A DNA stretch of 64,000 bases, taken from contig JBHGXV010000010.1 in NCBI GenBank assembly GCA_041920505.1, forward strand, positions 1-64,000, read 5' to 3'. Below, piece after piece: positions 43,359 to 51,845 of this stretch. Origin of the DNA: JBHGXV01 sp041920505. Lineage in GTDB: Bacteria; Bacillota; Bacilli; Brevibacillales; Brevibacillaceae. The translations under genes and the position numbers were made by a program. A model generated the notes under the pieces. It worked only from the letters and a program-made list of their open reading frames with translations, had not been told where the DNA came from and searched no databases. How positions within the stretch are numbered: the first letter of the stretch is position 1; each line of letters begins with the position of its first letter.

Positions 43359-44588
43359 TTACCCTTCCTCTCCGCTTGCGATCGGTTCCGCCTGTTCCGC
43401 TTCCTGCGACAAATACGCCAGCGCGCTGCGGCCCAGGACTTCGGCGCTGATCAGCATCGCTGATTCGTCGATGTCGAAGCGCGGGTGGTGGTGCGGATAC
43501 TCCGCTCCCTTGGCCGGATTGCCCGCGCCGATGAAAACGAACGCGCCCGGCACCTTTTGCAGATAGTAGGAGAAGTCCTCTCCCCCCATCGTCGGCTGCA
43601 TCGGAAGCACGTTTTCGCTGCCCACGGCGGCCTGGGCCGCCGCGCGAACGATCTTTGTCTCCAGCGGGGCGTTGATGACCGCCGGGTAGCCCCGGTCGTA
43701 CGTCACCGTCGCCTGTCCGCCCATCGTGGCCGCCACCCCCGTGGCGATTTCGGTCAGGCGCTGTTGCGCCCGGTCGCGCACTGACGGCAAAAACGACCGG
43801 ACCGTTCCGGTCAGACGGCAGGTGTCAGCGATCACGTTGAAGTTGTCTCCGGCGTGGAACGTTCCCACCGTGACGACGACGCTCTCCAATGGGTTGATGT
43901 TGCGGCTCGCAATCGTCTGCAGGCTCATCACGATCTGCGAGCCGATCACGATCGGGTCCACCGTCTGGTGCGGCAGCGCTCCATGGCCGCCTTTGCCCTG
44001 AATGTCGATGGTAAAGTCGTCCACATTGGCCATGATCGGCCCCTCGGCGATCTCCACCTGACCGACCGGCAGCATCGACCAGAGATGGGCGCCGAAGATC
44101 GCGTCCACGCCGTCAAGCGCGCCGTCCGCCACCATCTGCACGGCGCCTCCCGGATTCTCTTCCTCGGCGTGCTGGAAAAGAAACACCACGTTGCCGGGGA
44201 GCTCGTCGCGGTGCTTGGCGAACACCGTCGCCAGCCCCAACAGGGCGGAGGTGTGCGCATCATGGCCGCAGGCGTGCATCACGCCCGGCACTTTCGACTT
44301 GTACGGCACGTCTTTTTGATCCTGGATCGGCAGCGCGTCGAAGTCGGCGCGCAAGGCCACCGTCCGCCCCGGCTTGCCGCCGCGCAACAGACCGACCACG
44401 CCGCGCCCGCCGACGCCGGTGCGCACCTCGTCCAATCCCAGACCGCGCAAGATGTCGGCGATCATCGCCGGGGTTTTTTCCTCCTGAAACGACAACTCCG
44501 GATACTGGTGCAAGTGGCGCCGCCACGCCACGATTTGCGGTTCGATCTCACGGAGCGATTCTCTCAACCGATTGGCCACGTCTTGCAT
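43359..44588 (-). CDS. M20 family amidohydrolase
   Basis: The 409-residue metallo-hydrolase of the M20D group (aminoacylase / N-acyl-amino-acid amidohydrolase) has ALRADFDALPI, MHACGHDAHTSALLG (metal cysteine/histidines), QHAEEENPGGA and GGEDFSYYLQKVPGAF. It likely releases amino acids from N-acyl or related conjugates. The start at 44586-44588 has GGAGG eight bases upstream. It forms an operon with the alpha/beta hydrolase. Confidence 0.92.
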   Translation of the reverse strand: MQDVANRLRESLREIEPQIVAWRRHLHQYPELSFQEEKTPAMIADILRGLGLDEVRTGVGGRGVVGLLRGGKPGRTVALRADFDALPIQDQKDVPYKSKVPGVMHACGHDAHTSALLGLATVFAKHRDELPGNVVFLFQHAEEENPGGAVQMVADGALDGVDAIFGAHLWSMLPVGQVEIAEGPIMANVDDFTIDIQGKGGHGALPHQTVDPIVIGSQIVMSLQTIASRNINPLESVVVTVGTFHAGDNFNVIADTCRLTGTVRSFLPSVRDRAQQRLTEIATGVAATMGGQATVTYDRGYPAVINAPLETKIVRAAAQAAVGSENVLPMQPTMGGEDFSYYLQKVPGAFVFIGAGNPAKGAEYPHHHPRFDIDESAMLISAEVLGRSALAYLSQEAEQAEPIASGEEG

Positions 44589-44672
44589 GCCGTTCTCCTC
44601 CCCTCGTGTCTTCCTATGTCTCATTCTAGCAAATGTGGAGAGGATCATGCCAAACGTTTCTCGACAGACGAA

Positions 44673-44700
44673 ACCGGGGCCCTGTTCGGACCCCGGCGCA
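44673..44700 (-). terminator. Hairpin downstream of the cold-shock gene
   Basis: On the minus strand GCCGGGG/CCCCGGT encloses an 11-base loop and is followed by TTCGTCT, a moderate terminator. Confidence 0.5.
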
Positions 44701-44712
44701 GGTGCGGCTGAT

Positions 44713-44913
44713 CTATCGGACGCGAACGACGTTGGCGGCTTGCGGGCCGCGCTGGCCGTCGACGATGTCGAATGTCACCAATTCCCCTTCTTCCAGGTTG
44801 CGAAACCCGGTTCCGACGATTCCGGTATAGTGGACGAACACGTCACCGCCGCCTTCTTTTTCAATAAACCCGTACCCTTTTTCCTTGTTGAACCACTTGA
44901 CTTTCCCCCGCAT
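44713..44913 (-). CDS. Cold-shock protein (CSD)
   Basis: The 66-residue nucleic-acid-binding beta-barrel has RNP1 KGYGFIE and RNP2 DVFVHYT, and begins MRGKVKWFNKEKG. It is a single-stranded RNA/DNA chaperone. The usual Phe-Ser-X-Ile of the RNP2 flank reads HYTGI here. The start at 44913 has GGGAGG upstream. It stands alone. Confidence 0.95.
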   Translation of the reverse strand: MRGKVKWFNKEKGYGFIEKEGGGDVFVHYTGIVGTGFRNLEEGELVTFDIVDGQRGPQAANVVRVR

Positions 44914-45063
44914 GTTCCTGTTCCTCCCTTGCGTCAAAAGCATGTGTGCTTTTGTGTATCTTATGCCGGAAGAGAACAGGGTGATTCTAAAATTCCCCGT
45001 TTTCGGCTACAATGTAGATGGTTTTTACGCAAAGCGGCAATTTGGGGAAAGGAGAGATTTTGC

Positions 45064-45531
45064 ATGCGTTATCTCGTGTTGCTGTTGTGTGCGTTGCTGT
45101 TTGCCTCCGGCTGCTCCGAAGTGGACAAAGCCGTGGAAACGGGCAAACAGGCGGTGGAGGCCGGCAAGCAGGTGGTCGAAGCAGGCAAGCAAGCCGTGGA
45201 AGCAGGCAAGCAACTGGCCGATTCGGAAATCGCCAAGCAACTCGCGCAGTACCTGCAACAAAAGTACGATACGGCAGAACCCCCCTTGCGCAAGGCGATG
45301 TTCTCCGCCGACGGCAAGCTGTTGGTCGAAGAGTTGAAACAGACGGAGCTGGCCAACTTCAGCTTCTACAAATCCGATCTGCTCGGCGTCGAGTTTCGCG
45401 GCAAGCTGATGGCGGACGGCAACTTTCAGGTGCTTCGTTACAGCCTGAGCAACCCGAACGAGCAGCCGACAGTGGTCAAGGAGTTCCACGTCTTCCTCGA
45501 TCCCGCAAGCGGCCAAGTGCAGGTGAATTAG
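45064..45531 (+). CDS. Lipoprotein with heptad tandem repeats
   Basis: The 155-residue protein has a lipobox (LLFASGC, lipidated C17). Four seven-residue repeats follow (residues 24-51; V-E-x-G-K-Q-x), then a C-terminal domain of about 95 residues that ends FLDPASGQVQVN. The repeats are also visible in DNA as four 21-base units. They predict an amphipathic helix that could space the domain from the membrane. GGAGAG lies seven bases before the ATG. The function is unknown. Confidence 0.85.
   Translation: MRYLVLLLCALLFASGCSEVDKAVETGKQAVEAGKQVVEAGKQAVEAGKQLADSEIAKQLAQYLQQKYDTAEPPLRKAMFSADGKLLVEELKQTELANFSFYKSDLLGVEFRGKLMADGNFQVLRYSLSNPNEQPTVVKEFHVFLDPASGQVQVN
45133..45216 (+). repeat. Four 21-base tandem repeats inside the lipoprotein gene
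   Basis: The units begin at 45133, 45154, 45175 and 45196, and each encodes V-E-(T/A)-G-K-Q-(A/V/L). Synonymous differences between units (for example ggc/gcc/gca use) show they are not freshly duplicated. Confidence 0.85.
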
Positions 45532-45536
45532 ACATG

Positions 45537-45756
45537 GGTGATGGTTCCCGCTCGCCCTCTTGACGACCAACGAAGAAGTGGGCAGCGTCCGCACCGAAAC
45601 GCGACGCGGGCAGGGGGCCGTAGTCCCCGACAGGGGGGCAACATCTGGGGATCCCATGGAAGCGAGACTTGGGCTCCCCTGTGTTCCCCGCGTCTTACGT
45701 TTCTCCGCTCGGCAGGTCGTCAAAGGAGCTCGCGTGGGCCCCATCACTCACTTTTT
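45537..45756 (+). repeat. Structured element sharing a repeat with 24.1 kb (copy B)
   Basis: The segment starts GGTGATGGTTCCCGCTCG right after the lipoprotein stop and ends with an imperfect inverted copy (GCGTGGGCCCCATCACTCAC) followed by TTTTT. The outer arms can pair, with about 180 bases in between that contain no gene. The first about 35 bases match the arm and loop of the hairpin at 24104-24140. It may act as a long-loop terminator for the lipoprotein gene. Confidence 0.5.
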
Positions 45757-45809
45757 CTCCCGCTTCATTTGCTCAACAAGGATGCGGCGGCTGTTCACTT
45801 TAAGTTCCC

Positions 45810-46218
45810 TTACTTGTTGACATGAACAGCTTTTTTTAGCCCTTCCCTGTCTTCTACCGCAATCATCTCGAATGGGCTAACCCTGTGATTTCATATAATT
45901 TGGCACCGACAGGCAGGTAATTTGAATCGCCGTTATTCTCCGTAACCGTCTTATGATCATCCCCAGAAACGACACCGTTTTTTTCAATATTTTATTTTTT
46001 TGCACTTCACCGATCACTTTACCCACCCTTGATTTTTGGACAGTTTCATCCGTAATTTCGTATACGGTATCGCTCCATGTTACGAACCGGTACGCCCACT
46101 GCTCTGAGGAAACAGGCGGCGGAACGTTGCTGTTTTGTTTCGATTGCGCATGGCAGGCAGTAATCCCGGCACATAAGAACACCATGACTGAAACTTTGAC
46201 CAGAATCGATCCCTTCAT
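45810..46218 (-). pseudogene. Frameshifted small lipoprotein gene
   Basis: ATG 46216-46218 with AAGGGGTG upstream opens a lipoprotein (signal ending CAGITAC) followed by family-like sequence (YRFVTWSDTVYEITDETVQ, KVIGEV). In the first frame the end is abnormal, stopping at 45877. Moving to a second frame at an A-rich tract near 45,995 gives NGDSNYLPVGAKLYEITG. A third frame from a GGG run near 45,885 gives VSPFEMIAVEDREGLKKAVH and a stop at 45810. The joined product resembles common Bacillales lipoproteins ending in YxIKG...AIAV. Two homopolymer indels therefore seem to have broken the gene, or they are sequencing errors. Confidence 0.65.
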
Positions 46219-46263
46219 GTTCACACCCCTTATATGAGCATGGATATTTCGGAGGAGAAGCAT

Positions 46264-46479
46264 GTGAAACATACAAGATTGCGAATCATATGGATGATCC
46301 CGTATATTTTGTTCGTAATTGCAAATGTGGTTTTAGTTGTGTTCGTTTTCAGCTTGTGGAATGAATTGATCCGGATCAAGCGACATGGCGTGTTTTTGAT
46401 GATTAGCTTCCTTTTATTCATCGTAAACATCTATGGAGGAGTAACATTACGCAGTTGGATGAACCAAGGGAAAATATAA
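46264..46479 (+). CDS. Small two-span membrane protein
   Basis: GTG at 46264 with GGAGGAG six bases upstream gives a 71-residue protein. It has two hydrophobic helices (IIWMIPYILFVIANVVLVVF and FLMISFLLFIVNIYGGV), separated by a short basic loop. It is divergent from the broken lipoprotein gene. No family is recognised. Confidence 0.6.
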   Translation: MKHTRLRIIWMIPYILFVIANVVLVVFVFSLWNELIRIKRHGVFLMISFLLFIVNIYGGVTLRSWMNQGKI

Positions 46480-46507
46480 TCGGGTTGACACTGTCAAATT
46501 CGCGAAA

Positions 46508-46545
46508 AAAAGGAGCATCCCTGTCAGTCGCGGGATGCTCCTTTT
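46508..46545. terminator. Bidirectional terminator after the dynamin genes
   Basis: AAAAGGAGCATCCC/GGGATGCTCCTTTT is a 14-base stem with a ten-base loop and T-tracts on both sides, 16 bases after the dynamin stop. Confidence 0.85.
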
Positions 46546-46560
46546 GCGTGTCCGGTTCGG

Positions 46561-48525
46561 TCAAGACACTTCGTCCAGCCGGGCCCGGCGCGCCAGCAGG
46601 TCGTCGACGTCCACCTGCTCCTCTAGCGCGGCCGCAAGTCCGGTGAAGAACTCTTCCACCTGTTCCTTGGCCCGGTGCCGCTCGCTTTCCACCATCTCGG
46701 CGAAAGCGTGGGCAAACAGATCGGCCAGCCGCTGGCCGCCGCGTTCGAGATAGCGGGCGACCGGCTCCTGCATCAGCTTCTCCAGCTCGTCGCGAACCCT
46801 GGTCTTGCCGTCCAGTTCGAAGAAGTCCTTGGTGTTTTTAAACAGCGCCAGCGCGGGACGGAAGAGATCGAGCGAAGGAATCGGCAGCTCTTCCTCGAAT
46901 GCCGGCGTCTCGATACTCTGCGGCGCGTAGGCGGCGAGACGCAGTCCGGCGGCGTGGACAGCGAGGGCTTCCTCCCACTGTTTGACCAGACTGGCTCCGG
47001 TCTTGTTGAGGAATTTCTCCAGTCTTAGCGCGGTGGCGCGCAACTCCTGCGCCAGGTCATAGGCGATCGAACGCAGCAACTCCTGCAGGCAGGTTTGTAG
47101 GGCCTGTTTCAGATTGCGCCCGTCGTCTTTGATCACCGACGGGTTGAACGCGAGCGAGAACAATTCATTGAAGCGGAAAAAGAGCCGCTGTTTTACGTAG
47201 TAGATCAGCTCCTCTCGCTCCTTGGCGAGATCCCGCTCCTCCGACGCGGTGGTAAACTGCGTCAGGGCGTCAAGCGTCGCCTGCCGCGCCGCCTGAAGCG
47301 CCCGCTTTTTCTCCTCGCGAACGGCTTCGCCCGCCTGCGCCAGCGCGACAAACTCGTCAATCGTCGCCCGCGCCCGGCGGATTTCGTTGTTGGCCGCTTC
47401 CACCGCCATGTGCGTCAGCTCTTCCAAGGTGAAGCGCATAAAGTCTTGCTCAAACGCCGGCAGGCCGGAGATGGCCAAGGCCGTCTCGGCGGCGGGCAAC
47501 TCCCCGTCCGGCGCGTTGGTGCGCTGGCGGTAGATTTTTTCCGCCGAGGCGGTCAGCTTGCCGTTGGCGTGCAAGTGAGCCAACAGCGCCGTCTGGCTGG
47601 AGACAGGGTAAATCCGCGGAAGGCGGATGCCGCAGACCAGGAGGTTTTTCTCCACGTGCGCCACCACTCCAGCCAATTCTTCCTCCGACGCGGCCAGGTC
47701 AGCGGCGTTGACGAGGAAAAACATCTTGTCCAGTTCAAACGTGTCCTTGACCCGTCCCATTTGCAGCAAAAACTCGCGGTCCGCCTGGGAAAAGGCGTGA
47801 TTGTAGTAGGTGACGAACAGCACCGCGTCCGCGTTTTTCAGGTAGTCGAACGCCACGCCGGTGTGGCGGGCGTTGATCGAGTCGGCGCCCGGAGTGTCGA
47901 CGAGCACGATCCCCTGCTCGGTCAACGGACAGGCGTAGTACAGTTCGATGTACTCGACAAAGCAGGCTTTCTCTTCTTTGGCGACGAACCCCTTGAACGC
48001 CTGCAGGTCGACGATCAGTTCCCCGCCTAAAGACGCCCCCATCTCCGGCATCCCTTTGACAACCGCTTTCAAAAACGTGTAGTGCGGCTTGGCCGTCGGC
48101 GGAATCTGAGCCACGTCGATCTGCCCCACCTGGGCGAGCGCGCCGTCCAGATCGGACGCGGTCCGCTCGAACACGGCGAGCGAGCGCAGGACGTCGCCCT
48201 CCATCGCCTCGCGCGTCTTCAACACGACCCGCACCGTGCCGTGCGGATGGGTCTCGGTCGGCGGCAGGATTTTGTTGATGGCCGCCGTTGTCGGATTGGG
48301 CGAGACAGGCAGCACCATGTCGCCCATCAGCGCGTTGGCAAACGACGACTTGCCGGCGCTGAACGCGCCGAACAGCGCCACGGTAAAGCGGTTGGCCTCC
48401 AACCGTTCGGCCCGCTCCCGCATCGCTTTCGCTTGTGCCTGCATCCCCGGCACCGGGGCGATCTGTTCGCTGGCGCTCTGCAGCCGCCGCGCCGCATCAA
48501 GCAGTTTGCTCCTTACCTGGTTCAT
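46561..48525 (-). CDS. dynA: Dynamin-like GTPase, second half of DynA
   Basis: The 654-residue protein has a dynamin GTPase domain: P-loop GAFSAGKSS (residues 53-61), switch threonine region NPTTAAINK, G3 VDTPGADS, and an atypical G4 NAAD. Long helical stalk regions and a hydrophobic paddle-like segment follow. It matches the C-terminal (D2) module of the membrane-fusing DynA of Bacillus subtilis, which is a fused double dynamin. Its ATG follows the stop of the D1-like gene by three bases in the same reading frame. It probably works with that protein in membrane repair or fusion under stress. Confidence 0.88.
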   Translation of the reverse strand: MNQVRSKLLDAARRLQSASEQIAPVPGMQAQAKAMRERAERLEANRFTVALFGAFSAGKSSFANALMGDMVLPVSPNPTTAAINKILPPTETHPHGTVRVVLKTREAMEGDVLRSLAVFERTASDLDGALAQVGQIDVAQIPPTAKPHYTFLKAVVKGMPEMGASLGGELIVDLQAFKGFVAKEEKACFVEYIELYYACPLTEQGIVLVDTPGADSINARHTGVAFDYLKNADAVLFVTYYNHAFSQADREFLLQMGRVKDTFELDKMFFLVNAADLAASEEELAGVVAHVEKNLLVCGIRLPRIYPVSSQTALLAHLHANGKLTASAEKIYRQRTNAPDGELPAAETALAISGLPAFEQDFMRFTLEELTHMAVEAANNEIRRARATIDEFVALAQAGEAVREEKKRALQAARQATLDALTQFTTASEERDLAKEREELIYYVKQRLFFRFNELFSLAFNPSVIKDDGRNLKQALQTCLQELLRSIAYDLAQELRATALRLEKFLNKTGASLVKQWEEALAVHAAGLRLAAYAPQSIETPAFEEELPIPSLDLFRPALALFKNTKDFFELDGKTRVRDELEKLMQEPVARYLERGGQRLADLFAHAFAEMVESERHRAKEQVEEFFTGLAAALEEQVDVDDLLARRARLDEVS

Positions 48526-48528
48526 TCG

Positions 48529-50160
48529 TTACTCTCCCTCTGTCAAGATCGCCCGCAGCCGCTCTTTTGCCGCCGCTTCGCTTTGCGCCAGGCGATCCAG
48601 CGCCTCGTGAGCGGCGATGAGCGCGCGCAGACGTTCGATGTGTTCGTCCATCTCCCGCGATTCGCGGGCGAAGCGCTCCGCCAGGCTGGCCGCCACCCGG
48701 TCGATGAAAGCCAGCCCGATCCGCCGGTACTCGGCCTTGATTCCGTTGGAGATGTCCTTGCAGTAGTTGAGCACGTACTCGCTCGTGCCGGCCCCTTCTT
48801 TGACCTGCGACGCGAGGAACTCCGGCGTCACCTCCACCGTCGTCGCGTGCACGTCGGCGTGATACGCCTCGTCGCGAATCCCGTACGCTTCCGGAAACTT
48901 GCCGACCAACTCCTTGAAGTGCCAGTCCAGGTTGGCCGCCACTTTGTCGCGAAAGTCGGCGAGTAGCGCATCCAGCCGTGCCGCCCGTTCCTCTTCGGTC
49001 TTCTTCGCTGTGAACAGAAAGCCGACCTTGAACCCCGGCTTGCGGCTTTCCAGATACCGCTCGGCCGCTTCGTTGGTGCTGTAGTAGGTCAGGCGGGCGT
49101 TTTCCAGCAAACTGGTAAGTTCTTTCTCCATCTCGCCGCGTGCCGCTTCCACCCGCGCCAGACTTTCCGCACGTTTCGCCTCGGCCGCGCGCAACGCTTC
49201 GGCCACGGCGGCGTGATCGGCGGTGTCCACACCGTCCACCTCTGCCGACAGCTTCTCTTCCAGCGCCTGCCGCTTCGGCTCGTGTTGCCGGGCGAGATAG
49301 CGGATGTGCTCGTCGATCAGGTAAAGGGCCGAGCGGTTGACGCTGCCCTGCACCAGCTCTTCGCCGCGCCCGATCAGTTCGATCAGCGTGGCGCGGAACG
49401 CCTCGTACTGGTTTTCCGGATGGTCAGGCTCGGCGAGCGAGGTGTAGAATATGCCGTCCGGGCAGATATTCCAGGTGGCAAACGCCTCTTCGACACTCTC
49501 CTTGTAGCTGTCGAAGTCCAGTTCGAAGTCGACGTGCTTGTCGATCATGTTGATCACGAGGTAAACCGGTTTACCCCGGTCTTTCAGCGTCTTGGTGAAA
49601 TTGAAGTTCTCTTCCGCCTGCACGTGGTTGTAGTCCATCATGTAGACCACCACGTCGGCTAAGTGCAGCGCCGACTCCGTCGCGATCTTGTGGGCGGCGT
49701 CGGTCGAGTCGATGCCCGGCGTGTCCAAAAGACTGGCCTTCTCGCCCATGAACAGGCCGGGATAGGCGATCTCCACCCACTCCACCGTGTCCCCGTCGAC
49801 GGTGTATTGCTTCAACGCCTCCATCTCGGTGTCGGGATCGAACGAGAGTACCCCGGAGTGGCGCGTGTAGACGCGCGCCGCCGGTTCGCCCGCGCGGATT
49901 TTGACCACGTTGGCGCTGGTGGGGATCGGATTGGAGGGCAAAAGTTCCTTGCCCAGCAACGTGTTGATCATCGTCGATTTCCCTGCGGAAAAGTGTCCGC
50001 AAAACGCGACCGCCATCTCACCGTCGCGCGCTTTTTGGCTCAGTTGCAGCAGTTTGTCCGCATTGACCGTGTCGCCCGCCTGCCGCATCTCGTGCGTGAG
50101 ACGCTCAAGGCGAACGGCCAACCGTTCCGTGTCGATTCGTTCCGCGACCTGGTTCGCCAT
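48529..50160 (-). CDS. dynA: Dynamin-like GTPase, first half of DynA
   Basis: The 543-residue protein has P-loop GHFSAGKST (residues 55-63), NPIPTSANVVKI (G2), LLDTPGIDSTD (G3) and NMIDKH (G4), followed by helical stalk sequence with FKVGFLFTAKK. This is the D1 module of DynA, which tethers membranes. ATG 50158-50160 is chosen, with AGAGAGG about ten bases upstream; the open frame extends 29 codons further without support. The stop TAA (48529-48531) is followed by CGA and the ATG of the second half in the same frame. Confidence 0.88.
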   Translation of the reverse strand: MANQVAERIDTERLAVRLERLTHEMRQAGDTVNADKLLQLSQKARDGEMAVAFCGHFSAGKSTMINTLLGKELLPSNPIPTSANVVKIRAGEPAARVYTRHSGVLSFDPDTEMEALKQYTVDGDTVEWVEIAYPGLFMGEKASLLDTPGIDSTDAAHKIATESALHLADVVVYMMDYNHVQAEENFNFTKTLKDRGKPVYLVINMIDKHVDFELDFDSYKESVEEAFATWNICPDGIFYTSLAEPDHPENQYEAFRATLIELIGRGEELVQGSVNRSALYLIDEHIRYLARQHEPKRQALEEKLSAEVDGVDTADHAAVAEALRAAEAKRAESLARVEAARGEMEKELTSLLENARLTYYSTNEAAERYLESRKPGFKVGFLFTAKKTEEERAARLDALLADFRDKVAANLDWHFKELVGKFPEAYGIRDEAYHADVHATTVEVTPEFLASQVKEGAGTSEYVLNYCKDISNGIKAEYRRIGLAFIDRVAASLAERFARESREMDEHIERLRALIAAHEALDRLAQSEAAAKERLRAILTEGE

Positions 50161-50238
50161 CACCGTCAATCCTCTCTGTCGTGTAGGTGTACCCGTTTCC
50201 GTTGGGGAGCTTGCCAAAGGACAAGCGTACTCTTGACC

Positions 50239-50267
50239 ATTGTACAAAAGAAAAAACCCCGCTACAA
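50239..50267 (-). promoter_or_regulatory. Candidate promoter of the dynamin operon
   Basis: On the minus strand TTGTAG (50267-50262) and TACAAT (50244-50239) are separated by 17 bases, about 80 bases upstream of the first dynamin start. Confidence 0.5.
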
Positions 50268-50358
50268 TGGAAAATCTAAAGCCCTGATGACGCCGCGCGC
50301 CGCCGCTGGCTTTGCGGATCGCACGCGGGTCCGACCGACCGGCGCACCCGTGAAAAGA

Positions 50359-50398
50359 AAAAAGCCCCGAAACGGATGAATCAGCGTTTCGAAGCTTT
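50359..50398 (-). terminator. Terminator downstream of tRNA-Arg
   Basis: On the minus strand AAGCTTCGAAACG/CCGTTTCGGGGCTT pairs with mismatches and is followed by TTTTTCTTTTC, 20 bases after the tRNA. Confidence 0.75.
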
Positions 50399-50416
50399 GG
50401 TCATGAAGAGAAAGTA

Positions 50417-50493
50417 TGGCGTGCCCTGAGAGATTCGAACTCCCGACCTTTTGATTCGTAGTCAAACGCTCTATCCGACTGAGCTAAGGGCAC
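50417..50493 (-). tRNA. tRNA-Arg (anticodon ACG)
   Basis: Read on the minus strand, the acceptor stem is GTGCCCT/AGGGCAC, the D-arm contains AGCTCAGTCGGATAGAGC, the anticodon loop is CTACGAA (anticodon ACG) and the T-arm is GGGAGTTCGAATCTCTC. The discriminator G and an encoded CCA follow at 50417-50420. All four arms fold. It decodes CGN arginine codons after deamination to inosine. Confidence 0.95.
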
Positions 50494-50548
50494 GTGTCAC
50501 AGGCAGGATTGGTTCCGGCCGCGACAGTTATTAAATCTATCAGATCGA

Positions 50549-51775
50549 TCAAATAAAATCAAGAGGAAAATTTTCGCTTTTTGCTTCTCTTGCGTCGCGC
50601 AGGATTTCACACAGGTAGATTAAAAAGATCCCCGCGATATTGACATAGGTGTTGCCGCTCTTCACGTCGTCGGCGATTCCTCCGTTTGCCTGCTGCAATC
50701 GAAACAGAAACTGCTGGGCCGGGATCGTCTTGACCGACGGCGTCCGGCTGCGGCACTCGCCGAGCAAAAACGCCAGTGTGGACAAGGCGTACGGGCCGCC
50801 CTCATCCGCAAACGAGCCATCCGCCTTGATCTTCTGCGCCATCTTCGCAAGCGCCTGTTCCCCCATCGCGGGGTCGGCGAACAAATAGACCGACCAGCCC
50901 GTGGCAAAATGGCGCGCGTAGGACGGGTGCATCGCCCGGTTCCCCTTGGCGTCGAGCATCACGGCGTACACGCCTTCATTCGGGTCAAAAAAACGGACAA
51001 AACTCTGCTTGAGCCGCTCGGCGTGACGTTTGGCCGATTGATCGCCAAACAGCCGGGCCGCCGCCACGAGCCCCAGGTACGTTTCCGCGTTGTCGGACGC
51101 GTACTTCACCGAAAAACGCCGGTACGCCGTCAATTGACCCGGATCGCCTTGTCTGCCTTTCTCCAACTGGAACGAGTTCCAGTACAGTCCGTCGACGGGG
51201 TCGCGATTGCGAGTGATCAGGAAGCGGTAGGCGCGCCTGGCCGCTTCGCGCAACTGCCTGCGCAACCCCGGGTCGTCGGTTCTCTTCTGCAGTTCACAGG
51301 CAACGTGCACAAACAGCGCGGAGGTCGTGTCCACCCCGCGAATCGCGGCAAAATTGCTGTAGCTGTCGGGGAGCGCGGGCACGTAGCCGCTGCCCTGCCG
51401 CCGATAGGCCAAGTACCAGTCGCCTTCCTTGTTTTGCACCTGCATCAGCCAGCGGCAACCCCGTTCGACCGCACGCAGGTACTCCCGTTGGCCCGTCAGG
51501 TCGTAGGCCGCCAACAGGCCCATCATCGCGTACAACATGTTGGAATCCGTATTGATCAGCCCCGACTCGTTCATGGCCCCGTTCTCGTCCTGCTGCGCGA
51601 GAATAAACGCTGCCGCCCGCTGCAATCGCCCCAGCATCTCCTGTTTGCGTTCCGCGTCCGGCCCGGTCAGAGCGGCGCGCACCGGGGCGGACGGCGCCAC
51701 TAGCACCGGCGTCGCCGCGCTGAACACCAGCAAACAACCGGCCGCCATCGTCAAGGCCCTCCTGCGCCACACCAT
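50549..51775 (-). CDS. Secreted alpha/alpha-toroid protein, unknown enzyme
   Basis: The 408-residue protein starts with a signal peptide (RRRALTMAAGCLLVFSAATPVL). The rest shows the repeated helix-hairpin pattern of six-hairpin toroids (glycosidases, lyases, epimerases, terpene cyclases): AAFILAQQDENGAM, RGCRWLMQVQNKEGDWYLAY, RAYRFLITRNRDPVDGLYW, TYLGLVAAARLFGD. No catalytic signature is certain. The start at 51775 has GGAGGTG six bases upstream. It lies downstream of hutI by 70 bases on the same strand but seems unrelated to histidine use. A cell-wall or polysaccharide substrate is a guess. Confidence 0.75.
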   Translation of the reverse strand: MVWRRRALTMAAGCLLVFSAATPVLVAPSAPVRAALTGPDAERKQEMLGRLQRAAAFILAQQDENGAMNESGLINTDSNMLYAMMGLLAAYDLTGQREYLRAVERGCRWLMQVQNKEGDWYLAYRRQGSGYVPALPDSYSNFAAIRGVDTTSALFVHVACELQKRTDDPGLRRQLREAARRAYRFLITRNRDPVDGLYWNSFQLEKGRQGDPGQLTAYRRFSVKYASDNAETYLGLVAAARLFGDQSAKRHAERLKQSFVRFFDPNEGVYAVMLDAKGNRAMHPSYARHFATGWSVYLFADPAMGEQALAKMAQKIKADGSFADEGGPYALSTLAFLLGECRSRTPSVKTIPAQQFLFRLQQANGGIADDVKSGNTYVNIAGIFLIYLCEILRDAREAKSENFPLDFI

Positions 51776-51845
51776 CCGGCTCACCTCCGTACGGTTAGCA
51801 TCCCCGCTTTTTTCCGTTTTATCAGGGTGAGGGTGCGATCCTCGT

